The notes under the pieces were generated by a model, which worked only from the letters and a program-made list of their open reading frames with translations, had not been told where the DNA came from and made no database searches. Of a stretch of DNA of 16,752 bases, positions 1-6,961 are shown one piece after another; within the stretch, counting starts at the first letter, position 1, and each line of letters starts with the position of its first letter. Source of the DNA: JACQNR01 sp049515175 (GTDB lineage Bacteria; Acidobacteriota; Terriglobia; UBA7540); contig JBEKUI010000076.1 of assembly GCA_049515175.1 (NCBI GenBank), positions 1-16,752 of the forward strand. Reading direction: 5' to 3'. Position numbers and translations under genes: made by a program.

Positions 1-1
1 G

Positions 2-724
<723 letters not shown>

Positions 725-736
725 CGAAGCCATGAG

Positions 737-1600
737 TCAGGCTATCGCCCTTCCGTAGACCGAGTGCTCAAGCGCAGCAATATTCTCCAGGTCCAATAAA
801 ACCCAATGCGGTCGCCGGCCCGAGGCGCCGGGATTAATCACAACGGTTGAGCCGATGCGGTCGAAAAACGAGCCGCTTTGTTTCGGGCTCTCGTGAATGT
901 GCCCGTGCAGCGTCAGCAGCGGCTGATGTCGCTCAATCCATCGGCGGATGGCTCGGCTGCCGATGTGCTCCCCGTTGAAGAGCACATCGCACCGAGTCTC
1001 AAAGGGAGGGGAGTGCATGACCGCCACAGTTTTCCCCGGCCGTTCCGGATTGAGCCGGCTGAGTTCCTCTTCGATCGTGGGCTGCGCATCGAGATAGGCA
1101 TCGAAATCTTCAAGGGTCTTGAATCCCTCCGCAGTGGCAAGGACGGGGCGCGCCAGTTGCGGCTCCGGCCGGCGCGATTGCGGCGTATCCCGCCGCTCGA
1201 AGTCCTTGAACGAGAATGGAGTGGGCGGCACAAACGCCAGCCCGATCAATTCGAAATCATCCAGCGCAACCTTCTTCTGGTGCAGGTTGACCAGCAGTTT
1301 TCGGTTTTCCATTTCCTCCAACGCTGCGAGGATCGTGCCACAGTCATCGTTTCCGGGAATCACGCACGCGGCCATCGTGGGGAGCTTGCTCTTCCATTCT
1401 TCGACGAGCGGCGCCAGCTGCTCGAGCAAGAAAGCCGGTTGCGACTGGGGAAGATCGATGTGCCGTGGGCTGGGAGTTCCGGGGCACAGGTCGCCACCGA
1501 AGATGAGGGCATCCGCCTTCGCGGTGAGGGCCGCCTCGCCCGCCGCGCGGTAAAGTTCCAGGTCGCCATGCACATCCGAGGTGTAAACGAGCCTCGCCAT
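737..1600 (-). CDS. Calcineurin-like metallophosphoesterase
   Basis: Cytoplasmic 287-residue protein of the calcineurin-like metallophosphoesterase superfamily, which hydrolyses phosphomono- or phosphodiesters at a two-metal centre. All metal-ligand motifs are visible in order: D9-x-H11 (SDVHGD), GGD37, GND85/D86, H196 (MHSPP) and GHIH (H234, H236). The length fits single-domain bacterial members often annotated as YfcE-like or Icc-like, but the substrate cannot be read from the sequence. There is no signal peptide. The ATG at 1600 is preceded by GAGGA about 11 bases upstream. The two membrane-protein genes lie upstream on the same strand, 134 bases away, so co-transcription is possible but not shown. 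Confidence 0.9.
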   Translation of the reverse strand: MARLVYTSDVHGDLELYRAAGEAALTAKADALIFGGDLCPGTPSPRHIDLPQSQPAFLLEQLAPLVEEWKSKLPTMAACVIPGNDDCGTILAALEEMENRKLLVNLHQKKVALDDFELIGLAFVPPTPFSFKDFERRDTPQSRRPEPQLARPVLATAEGFKTLEDFDAYLDAQPTIEEELSRLNPERPGKTVAVMHSPPFETRCDVLFNGEHIGSRAIRRWIERHQPLLTLHGHIHESPKQSGSFFDRIGSTVVINPGASGRRPHWVLLDLENIAALEHSVYGRAIA

Positions 1601-1734
1601 ATCTCTATTTTCCTCGCGATTCTAGCTGCAGGGAACGGTTCTGTGAAGTTCGGTTCGCCCCGGCCGAGGCGAGCAGGCGGGGACCCATGCCGGCACACGG
1701 AATCATGTGACAGCTCTCATCCGGGTGGCGTGGG

Positions 1735-2268
1735 TTACCGGGGATGGCTGGAGTGAGACGCGGCGATTGTATCCTCGCTCAATCTCAAATCCGGCACGGG
1801 AGAAATCCACCGGAAGCCAGGGACGAGAGAATGGTAGGGGCCGAAGTACCGGACCACGAAAGCCGCGTAGGCCAGAACCAGCTGAAAGCGCAGGACCTGC
1901 CCGAGCAGTTGCCAGCCGCTGTGGTTTGCCGGCTTGCCGCCGAGTGGCTGCGGCGGCTCGGGGATACGCAGCAAATCTTCAAACGACCTTCGGGCGGCAC
2001 GGAGCCAGGCCAGTGCCAGGCGCCGTCGAGTCTCGTAGAGAGAATCCGCCAAATGCGGGAAGCCGACGTAGTCCCGCAACCAGTAATAGTCGGCGGGGTC
2101 GAAGATTCGTTCCGCCAGGGTGAGTCCCTCAGGATCCCAGAAACCCTGAGTTGATTTCTGGTCGTCGTCGCCCGCGCTCGCTTGCGGGTCCTCCCGCCAG
2201 CGCAGAAGCACGACCAAGCCAACCAGGAGTAACACGGCAAGAGCGGAATACAAGATTGCAGTCGTCAT
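1735..2268 (-). CDS. Unrecognised membrane-anchored protein (177 aa)
   Basis: I do not recognise a family. The protein opens with a clear transmembrane segment (about residues 4-23, rich in Leu/Val/Ala) followed by basic residues (RWRED), then a polar stretch. A second hydrophobic segment lies at about residues 123-145 (LLGQVLRFQLVLAYAAFVVRYFG). The middle is rich in Arg, Trp and Tyr and looks like a folded cytoplasmic or membrane-associated domain. Its ATG overlaps the stop codon of the upstream membrane-protein gene (ATGA), which implies translational coupling, so the two products probably act together. The C-terminus is short and polar (SHSSHPR). The reading frame is supported by the coupling; the function is unknown. 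Confidence 0.75.
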   Translation of the reverse strand: MTTAILYSALAVLLLVGLVVLLRWREDPQASAGDDDQKSTQGFWDPEGLTLAERIFDPADYYWLRDYVGFPHLADSLYETRRRLALAWLRAARRSFEDLLRIPEPPQPLGGKPANHSGWQLLGQVLRFQLVLAYAAFVVRYFGPYHSLVPGFRWISPVPDLRLSEDTIAASHSSHPR

Positions 2269-2999
2269 CGTCGTAACAACCTTTGGAGGGATGTATCGTA
2301 ATGCGCCAATCGCTCCGCGGAAAGCTCCTGACTACGCCGGACGCTTGCTGGCGCCAGTTCGTATGTCCACAAGCCCACCGCCCAGATCAACAACATCAGA
2401 GTTTGGCTAAGCGGTCCGATCGTCGCGAAGGCCTGGCCGTACGCGTCCCAACCGAGCTGTCTCACCAGGGCAAAATTCGCGATGTTGATGGCCAAGTACG
2501 ACATCAGACCTAAAACGATCGCCTTAATATTCCTTCCTAGTGGTACATGTGAGTACGCGGCCAGCCCCACCAAGAGCGTGGTGACTAATCCCTTGATTAC
2601 GGCCGAGTGCAGGGTCAAATCGTAGATCGAATTTTCGCTTGAGTGGACCTTCAAAAGCGGCGGGACAACATAGGCGGCTGAGAAAACCAGGGCAACGCCG
2701 ATAGTCACCATTCGACCGATAGATCGCAGCACTGGGTAAGGGGAGAAGACGTGGTCGCCAATCTGAACCAGGAGCGCGAATTCGGCGACTACCAATGTCA
2801 GGAAGCGAATCCAGAAGTATTGAGGGAAGTAGCCGCGTATCCAGACACTGAAAATAACCGCCACGAGGCCGCTGGCCAGAAAGTAGAGAAGATACGATTG
2901 AAAGAAAGGAAATCGCGAAAAACAGCCCTGCTTGACTGATCGGGCCACAATCATCAGCCCCAAGGCATACGACAACGCGATCGTAGAAGCGAGCAGCAC
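2265..2999 (-). CDS. Unrecognised integral membrane protein, about 7 TM segments (244 aa)
   Basis: A polytopic inner-membrane protein with roughly seven hydrophobic segments: near residues 3-19, 33-53, 63-80, 97-115, 133-150, 158-178 and 195-213. A positively charged cytoplasmic tail follows (SVRRSQELSAERLAHYDTSLQRLLRR). No catalytic motif or known family signature is visible. The start is GTG at 2999 with AGGGA about 7 bases upstream; I see no better start. The upstream region is unusual: a strong-RBS small ORF, a stem-loop and a G9 tract precede it. Its stop overlaps the start of the 177-residue membrane protein gene, so the two form an operon. A seven-helix topology allows a sensor or transporter role, but nothing in the sequence decides this. 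Confidence 0.8.
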   Translation of the reverse strand: MLLASTIALSYALGLMIVARSVKQGCFSRFPFFQSYLLYFLASGLVAVIFSVWIRGYFPQYFWIRFLTLVVAEFALLVQIGDHVFSPYPVLRSIGRMVTIGVALVFSAAYVVPPLLKVHSSENSIYDLTLHSAVIKGLVTTLLVGLAAYSHVPLGRNIKAIVLGLMSYLAINIANFALVRQLGWDAYGQAFATIGPLSQTLMLLIWAVGLWTYELAPASVRRSQELSAERLAHYDTSLQRLLRR

Positions 3000-3026
3000 C
3001 GAATTTCCCTAGGAGGCGGGGCGCAA

Positions 3027-3051
3027 GGGGACAACGCTGTTGCCCCCCCCC
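3027..3051 (-). promoter_or_regulatory. Stem-loop flanked by a G9 tract, upstream of the membrane-protein gene
   Basis: Read on the minus strand, a run of nine G (3051-3043) leads into a 9-bp stem with one G-U pair and a 3-base AGC loop: GGGGGCAAC / GTTGTCCCC (3047-3039 with 3035-3027). It lies between the small ORF stop (3067) and the GTG start at 2999. There is no U-tract after it, so it is not a classic terminator. It could be an attenuator, an mRNA-stability element, or a G-tract that varies in length. Confidence 0.4.
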
Positions 3052-3066
3052 GCAAATCCCCTCCGC

Positions 3067-3129
3067 TCACAAAACCGGCGGACGCGGCCAGGGCGAGCCG
3101 GATGGGTTACTCCTTTTGTATCCTGCCAT
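3067..3129 (-). CDS. Candidate small ORF / leader peptide (20 aa) with strong RBS
   Basis: On the minus strand an ATG at 3129 is preceded by AGGAGGTG (3143-3136), with 8 bases between AGGAGG and the ATG. This is the strongest Shine-Dalgarno sequence I noted in the window. The ORF encodes 20 residues, starting MAGYKRSNPSGS and ending PWPRPPVL, then TGA. It is basic, proline-rich and has no hydrophobic segment. It ends 67 bases before the GTG of the 7-TM membrane protein, with a stem-loop in between. Consecutive prolines slow ribosomes, so a leader-peptide (attenuation) role is conceivable. An independent small protein is equally possible. I know of no matching family; the evidence is the RBS and the position only. 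Confidence 0.4.
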   Translation of the reverse strand: MAGYKRSNPSGSPWPRPPVL

Positions 3130-3143
3130 AGTCAACACCTCCT

Positions 3144-3204
3144 TTTCAAGTGAAAAATACACCACTGGTGATGACGGAGGTACTAGTACTTGCAGGTTTC
3201 AAGT
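3144..3204. repeat. Two identical TTTCAAGT motifs, possible operator
   Basis: The 8-mer TTTCAAGT occurs at 3144-3151 and 3197-3204, 53 bases apart, close to five helical turns. A third, inverted copy matching 7 of 8 (GCTTGAAA) lies at 3263-3270. The first sits in the dyad TTTTCA-AG-TGAAAA (3143-3156), which touches the small ORF's ribosome binding site. The second is in the inverted repeat ACTTG/CAAGT (3188-3204). The pattern suggests a regulator binding site, but no cognate regulator is visible in the window. Confidence 0.35.
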
Positions 3205-3302
3205 ATGCTTTAATCGCTGGCGCGCATAAGACTCCTCACATTCCCCCGTCTCCCACGAAAGTGCTTGAAAATGATAAAGTTGGGGCGGACGACGCGGTCT
3301 GA

Positions 3303-3332
3303 TTGACAAAATCAAAAGGCCTGGCTTACTGT
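3303..3332 (+). promoter_or_regulatory. Putative sigma-70 promoter for the short UDP-sugar dehydrogenase gene
   Basis: A perfect TTGACA (3303-3308) is followed 18 bases later by TACTGT (3327-3332), a weak -10 match. A transcript from here would carry about 70 bases of leader before the ATG at 3411. The -35 is strong and the -10 is poor, so the exact site is uncertain. Confidence 0.35.
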
Positions 3333-3410
3333 TACTCTCCCTGAGCTTGTGGGCTGAAATTCCAGCCAGACGAGTTTAGCAGAGCACAAGAGGGGATCCG
3401 AGGTAGGGAA

Positions 3411-4259
3411 ATGACGGTCGGCATTGTGGGCTACGGAGTGGTGGGACAGGCACTGGCCAAGGTATTCGGCTACGAGCCCGGCTGCCCGGACGTTTGCGTT
3501 TACGACAAGTTCTTGCCGCAACTCGGGAGTGCGGCCCAGAAGGCGGCGATCCAGGCCTGCGACGTGGTCTTCGTCGCGGTTCCCACGCCGGAGACGGAGC
3601 GGGGACGCTGCAACATCTCCGCCGTGGAAGAAGTGGTGGCCTGGATTGGTCCGCCCATCTGCTTGAAGTCCACCGTCCCGCCCGGCACGGTGGACCGACT
3701 CGTCAAGGCCACGGGCAAGCAGATCTGCTTCAGTCCGGAATACGTCGGCGAGACGCGCTGGCATCCCTGGCGCGCCATCGAGCGCCATGGCTTTGTGATT
3801 GTGGGGGGAGCGAAGCCGGTCTGCGATCTCGTCGTGCGCGCCTACCAGGAGCATCTCGGCCCCCTCGTGCGCTACTACATGACGGACGCGACGACCGCCG
3901 AGCTGTGCAAGTACATGGAGAACAGTTTCCTCGCCACCAAAGTCGCCTTCGTCAACCAGTTCTACGACCTGGCCCAGGCCTACGGCGTGAACTACAGCGA
4001 GCTGCGGGAGATCTGGCTGGCGGACGAGCGCATCGGCAGGTCGCACACCATTGTCACCGAAGAGCGCGGCTTCCGCGGCCGCTGCCTGCCCAAGGACATC
4101 GCCTCCATCATTCACGAGGCGAAGCGCTTCGGCGGCGCGCCCCTGCTGGAAGCTGTGGACCGCTACAACGACGAAGTCTGCCGCCGCGCCGACGAGGCGC
4201 GCCAGGCTGCCCGCAAGCACACTCCATCCGCCGCGAAGAGCCGGCGCAAGAAAGCTTAA
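3411..4259 (+). CDS. Short UDP-glucose/GDP-mannose dehydrogenase family protein (282 aa)
   Basis: A homologue of the NAD-dependent four-electron nucleotide-sugar dehydrogenases that turn a UDP- or GDP-hexose into its uronic acid. The NAD site GxGxxG is at residues 7-12 (GYGVVG). VAVPTP and KSTVPPGT follow, then FSPEYVGE and KYMENSFLATK (K177), which matches the conserved lysine helix. The catalytic cysteine is C225 in GFRGRCLPKD. Full-length members are about 400-460 residues and end in a third, UDP-binding Rossmann-like domain. Here the protein stops about 55 residues after the cysteine, with a basic tail (AAKSRRKKA), so that domain is absent. The family's usual GGSC/GGHC is GRC here, and FxNE is FVNQ. 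The ATG has GAGGT 6 bases upstream. It may still be active with a different substrate mode, or need a partner; the substrate is unknown. Confidence 0.85.
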   Translation: MTVGIVGYGVVGQALAKVFGYEPGCPDVCVYDKFLPQLGSAAQKAAIQACDVVFVAVPTPETERGRCNISAVEEVVAWIGPPICLKSTVPPGTVDRLVKATGKQICFSPEYVGETRWHPWRAIERHGFVIVGGAKPVCDLVVRAYQEHLGPLVRYYMTDATTAELCKYMENSFLATKVAFVNQFYDLAQAYGVNYSELREIWLADERIGRSHTIVTEERGFRGRCLPKDIASIIHEAKRFGGAPLLEAVDRYNDEVCRRADEARQAARKHTPSAAKSRRKKA

Positions 4260-5365
4260 GCGCCGCACCCCACCACTTCTTTCACCGACCGGATCATCTT
4301 GCGAAGGTCTTGTTCGCTCAGAGCAGGGTGGACGGGGAGGGAAAGGACCGTCCGGGCGAGCTCGGCGCTCGAGGGGAAATCGTCATCGTCGCCGAAGCCG
4401 GCAAAGAGCGGCTGCTGGTGGAGGGCGCGAGGATAGTGCACGGCAGTCTCGACGCCGCGCTCGGCGAGGGCCTTCCGGAACTCGTCGCGCGAGATGCCCA
4501 ACCGGTCCGCCTGCACCCGCACCGTGTAGAGATTGAAGGCGTGCTGCGTGTCCGGCGCGGCCTGGGGCAGTTCCAGTCCCGGAATGCCGCGCAAACCGCG
4601 CGTCAAGGTGGCGGCGTTGTGCCGCCGGCGGCGGATAGCCGCTGGCAACTTTCTTAGTTGCTCGCAGCCGAGCGCCGCGGCCACATCCGTCAGGCGGAAG
4701 TTAAATCCCAGCCGGGTGTGAAGGTAGCGGCTCTCCTCTCCGTGCGAGCGGGCGAGGAGCAAGGTGGCGGCGAGCTTTGCGTCGGAAGTGGTAAGCATTC
4801 CGCCCTCCGCCGTGGTCAGGTTCTTCGAGGGATAAAACGAATAGCAGACAACGTCGGGGAAGGAGCCGACGTCGCGGCCGCGATACTGCGCGCCGTGCGC
4901 CTGGGCGGCGTCCCAGATGATGCGCAGGCGATGCTTCCGGGCCAGGCGCGTCAGGCGGCCGATCGCGGCGGGATTTCCGTAGAGGTGCACGGGCGCGAGG
5001 GCCCGCGTGCGCCGCGTGATGCGCCGCGCCGCGTCCGCCGGGTCGAGCGTGCAGGTCGCGGGATCGACGTCGGCGAAGACCGGCCGCGCCCCCACCGCCA
5101 GCGCCATCGAGGCGGTGGCAACGAAGGTAAAGTCCGGCACGATGATCTCGTCGCCGGGGGCCAGCAGGGCTTGATAGGCCAGGTGCAGCGCCGCCGTGCC
5201 GGAATTGACGGCCACGGCATAGGGCACGCCCACCCAGCGCGCAAAGCGCTTTTCGAATTCTTCCACGACGCGGCCGGCGCGCAGACGGCCGGAGCGCAGG
5301 ACTTTCTCCACGGCGCGGATCTCGCGCTCGTCAAGCTCGACGCGGGCGATGGGGATTGTTTGAAT
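4256..5365 (-). CDS. DegT/DnrJ/EryC1/StrS-family PLP-dependent sugar aminotransferase
   Basis: A cytoplasmic enzyme that transfers an amino group from glutamate to a keto-sugar nucleotide. It has the family's VNSGTAALHLA phosphate-binding segment, DEIIVPDFTFVATA, WDAAQAHGA (the PLP-ring aspartate) and SFYPSKNLTTAEGG with the Schiff-base lysine. Start choice matters. The first standard start in frame is GTG at 5311, but that would remove the conserved N-terminal IPIARVELDEREIRAVE segment, which is encoded just upstream. The frame stays open back to TGA at 5398-5396 and has no ATG, GTG or TTG there. An ATT at 5365 with GGAG 7 bases upstream fits best, giving 369 residues with the lysine at K181. 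A 1-base indel joining an ATG at 5399 is the alternative. It follows the WbpA-like gene by 68 bases and shares its stop region with the opposite-strand dehydrogenase. Confidence 0.88.
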   Translation of the reverse strand: MQTIPIARVELDEREIRAVEKVLRSGRLRAGRVVEEFEKRFARWVGVPYAVAVNSGTAALHLAYQALLAPGDEIIVPDFTFVATASMALAVGARPVFADVDPATCTLDPADAARRITRRTRALAPVHLYGNPAAIGRLTRLARKHRLRIIWDAAQAHGAQYRGRDVGSFPDVVCYSFYPSKNLTTAEGGMLTTSDAKLAATLLLARSHGEESRYLHTRLGFNFRLTDVAAALGCEQLRKLPAAIRRRRHNAATLTRGLRGIPGLELPQAAPDTQHAFNLYTVRVQADRLGISRDEFRKALAERGVETAVHYPRALHQQPLFAGFGDDDDFPSSAELARTVLSLPVHPALSEQDLRKMIRSVKEVVGCGA

Positions 5366-5433
5366 GATTCTTCTCCGTGGTTCCGCGATCGTCGCTCATC
5401 CTCCGCGCGGGGGACGTCTTCGCGCAGAGGTTC

Positions 5434-6840
5434 CTAACACATCACAATCTTCTCGCGCTGCTCGGTAAGGTGGCGCGTGGCGTTGCGCGTGTCCACCACC
5501 AGCCGGGCGTGGCGCACGATGGCGCGATAGTCGAAGGAGGAGTGGGCGGTCGCGATCAACACCGCGTCATACTTCGCCAGCACCTGGGGCGTGGGTTCGA
5601 CCGAGGATAGCCCGAAGTTGTAGTGTCGCGTCTTGGGCAAGGTCGGAAAGTAGGGATCGCTGTAATCCACTTTCGCCCCGCGCTGCTGCAGGAGCTGCAT
5701 GATGCGCAAGGAGGGCGATTCGCGCAGGTCGTCGATGTCCTTCTTGTAGGCAACGCCCAGGATCAGGATGCGCGCGTCCTGCACGCAGCGCTTGCGGCGG
5801 TTCAGGGCTTCCGCCAGCGAAGCGACCACAAACTCCGGCATCGCCGTGTTGACCTCGCCGGCGAGCTCGATGAAGCGGGTGGGAAAACCGTATTCGCGCG
5901 CCTTCCAGGTAAGGTAGAACGGGTCGATGGGGATGCAGTGTCCGCCCAGGCCCGGCCCGGGATAAAAGGGCGTAAAGCCGAAGGGCTTCGTCTTGGCCGC
6001 CTCGATGACTTCCCAGATATCGATGCCCATGCGCATGCTCAGGCACTTCAGCTCGTTTACCAGGGCGATGTTCACGGCGCGATAGATGTTTTCGAGCAGC
6101 TTGGTCATCTCCGCGGCGCGCGTGGACGTGACCATAACGACTTTGTCGAAGACCGCGCCGTAAAGGATCTCGGCCGCCCGCGCGCTCGGTCCGTTGAGCC
6201 CGCCAATGACTTTGGGCACCTGACGGGTGCGGAATTCCTTGTTTCCCGGGTCTTCGCGCTCCGGCGAGAAGGCCAGCAGGAAATCCGCGGGCAGGTCTTC
6301 GGAGTACTCGATCTTCACTCCCTTGACCGTGTAGGGTGCGGCGGGGCAGCGCAACCCGGACTTCTCGAGAATCTGAAGCACGACTTCGTCGGTGGTCCCC
6401 GGGTAGGTGGTGCTTTCCAGGATGATCAATTGGTTGGGCCGCAAGGTGGCGCCGATCTGCTCCGTCGTGTTGCGGACGAAGCTGAGATCGGGCTCACGAT
6501 GCTCGTCGAGTGGCGTGGGGACGCAGATGACGATGACGTCCATGTCGCGCAGGCGGCGGAAGTCGTCGGTGACACGAAGGTCGAACTTGACGATCGCTTC
6601 CGCAATCTCCGTGGCGGGAATGTGGCGGATATAGGTCTTGCGGCGCTGCAGCTTCTCGACCTTTTCGGCATCGATGTCGAAGCCCGTGACCTTGAATCCG
6701 GCGCGGGCAAAACTGAGCGCCAGCGGCAAGCCGACATAGCCCATGCCCACGATTCCGACCTGGGCCGTCTTCTTCTTCAGCCCCGCGAACAGAGCAGCGT
6801 GAGTTTCGACCGACCGTTTCGCCTTTTTGATGGCTGCCAT
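5434..6840 (-). CDS. Nucleotide-sugar dehydrogenase, WbpA/UDP-GlcNAc 6-dehydrogenase-like
   Basis: A 468-residue NAD-dependent dehydrogenase that oxidises C6 of a UDP-sugar to the carboxylate in two steps. The NAD motif GMGYVG is at residues 32-37, then VPTPL, ESTTYPGTTD and FSPERED. TKLLENIYRAVNIALVNE is the lysine helix. GPGLGGHCIPIDPFYL carries catalytic C302. The C-terminal third domain is present (ILGVAYKKDIDDLRESPSL, VVDTRNA). GGHCIPIDP and the long VKGVKIEYSEDLPADF insert resemble UDP-HexNAc dehydrogenases of the WbpA/TviB group more than UDP-glucose dehydrogenase, but the substrate is an inference. I start at ATG 6840. A longer frame to 7176 would run through the divergent promoter region and into the deacetylase gene, and adds no family sequence. 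It is probably co-transcribed with the downstream aminotransferase gene. Confidence 0.92.
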   Translation of the reverse strand: MAAIKKAKRSVETHAALFAGLKKKTAQVGIVGMGYVGLPLALSFARAGFKVTGFDIDAEKVEKLQRRKTYIRHIPATEIAEAIVKFDLRVTDDFRRLRDMDVIVICVPTPLDEHREPDLSFVRNTTEQIGATLRPNQLIILESTTYPGTTDEVVLQILEKSGLRCPAAPYTVKGVKIEYSEDLPADFLLAFSPEREDPGNKEFRTRQVPKVIGGLNGPSARAAEILYGAVFDKVVMVTSTRAAEMTKLLENIYRAVNIALVNELKCLSMRMGIDIWEVIEAAKTKPFGFTPFYPGPGLGGHCIPIDPFYLTWKAREYGFPTRFIELAGEVNTAMPEFVVASLAEALNRRKRCVQDARILILGVAYKKDIDDLRESPSLRIMQLLQQRGAKVDYSDPYFPTLPKTRHYNFGLSSVEPTPQVLAKYDAVLIATAHSSFDYRAIVRHARLVVDTRNATRHLTEQREKIVMC

Positions 6841-6886
6841 TTTTACCGTCCCAGAAGAGTGTTTGGCCAGCAATGAAAAGAGAAGG

Positions 6887-6895
6887 ATTATAACA
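6887..6895 (-). promoter_or_regulatory. Extended -10 promoter for the WbpA-like/aminotransferase operon
   Basis: The minus strand reads TGTTATAAT, a consensus -10 box with the TGn extension. That often makes a -35 box dispensable, and none is clear here. It would start transcription near 6880, about 40 bases before the ATG at 6840. Confidence 0.55.
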
Positions 6896-6930
6896 TTGCC
6901 GCCGACCTCGCGGGCTTTCGAGACCCGGCA

Positions 6931-6936
6931 TATAAT
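6931..6936 (+). promoter_or_regulatory. Consensus -10 box for the polysaccharide deacetylase gene
   Basis: A perfect TATAAT lies 25 bases before the ATG at 6962, giving a leader of about 20 bases. No convincing -35 box is seen at 16-18 bases, so an activator or an upstream element may be needed. GAGGGGGG between box and gene serves as a long-spaced ribosome binding site. Confidence 0.45.
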
Positions 6937-6961
6937 CGGGCGAGGGGGGAAACGCGATTTG

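Larger units (their letters stand above)
3000..3410. other. 411-base intergenic region between divergent genes, rich in short symmetric motifs
   Basis: This gap separates the minus-strand membrane operon from the plus-strand short UDP-sugar dehydrogenase gene. It has lower GC than its flanks in the middle (about 3110-3330). On the minus strand it holds a small ORF with a strong ribosome binding site, and a stem-loop beside a G9 tract. Repeated TTTCAAGT motifs and a palindrome GTACTAGTAC (3180-3189) follow. CACCA-C-TGGTG (3160-3170) is another small dyad. The plus-strand side has a promoter-like TTGACA at 3303 and a minor 5-bp hairpin (3352-3367) in the presumed 5' leader of the dehydrogenase gene. 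No tRNA or recognised riboswitch is seen. Confidence 0.6.

Noticed and set aside
878..1756. Plus-strand 292-codon ORF opposite the metallophosphoesterase gene
   Set aside because: The minus strand has a complete catalytic motif set. The plus frame is Arg/Gly-rich, has no recognisable motif and is expected by chance at this GC.
3312..4268. Minus-strand 318-codon ORF opposite the short dehydrogenase
   Set aside because: The plus frame carries the NAD and cysteine motifs and a good RBS; the minus frame has none.
5623..6876. Plus-strand 417-codon ORF opposite the WbpA-like gene
   Set aside because: Shadow of a gene with complete family motifs; it would also run across the divergent promoters.
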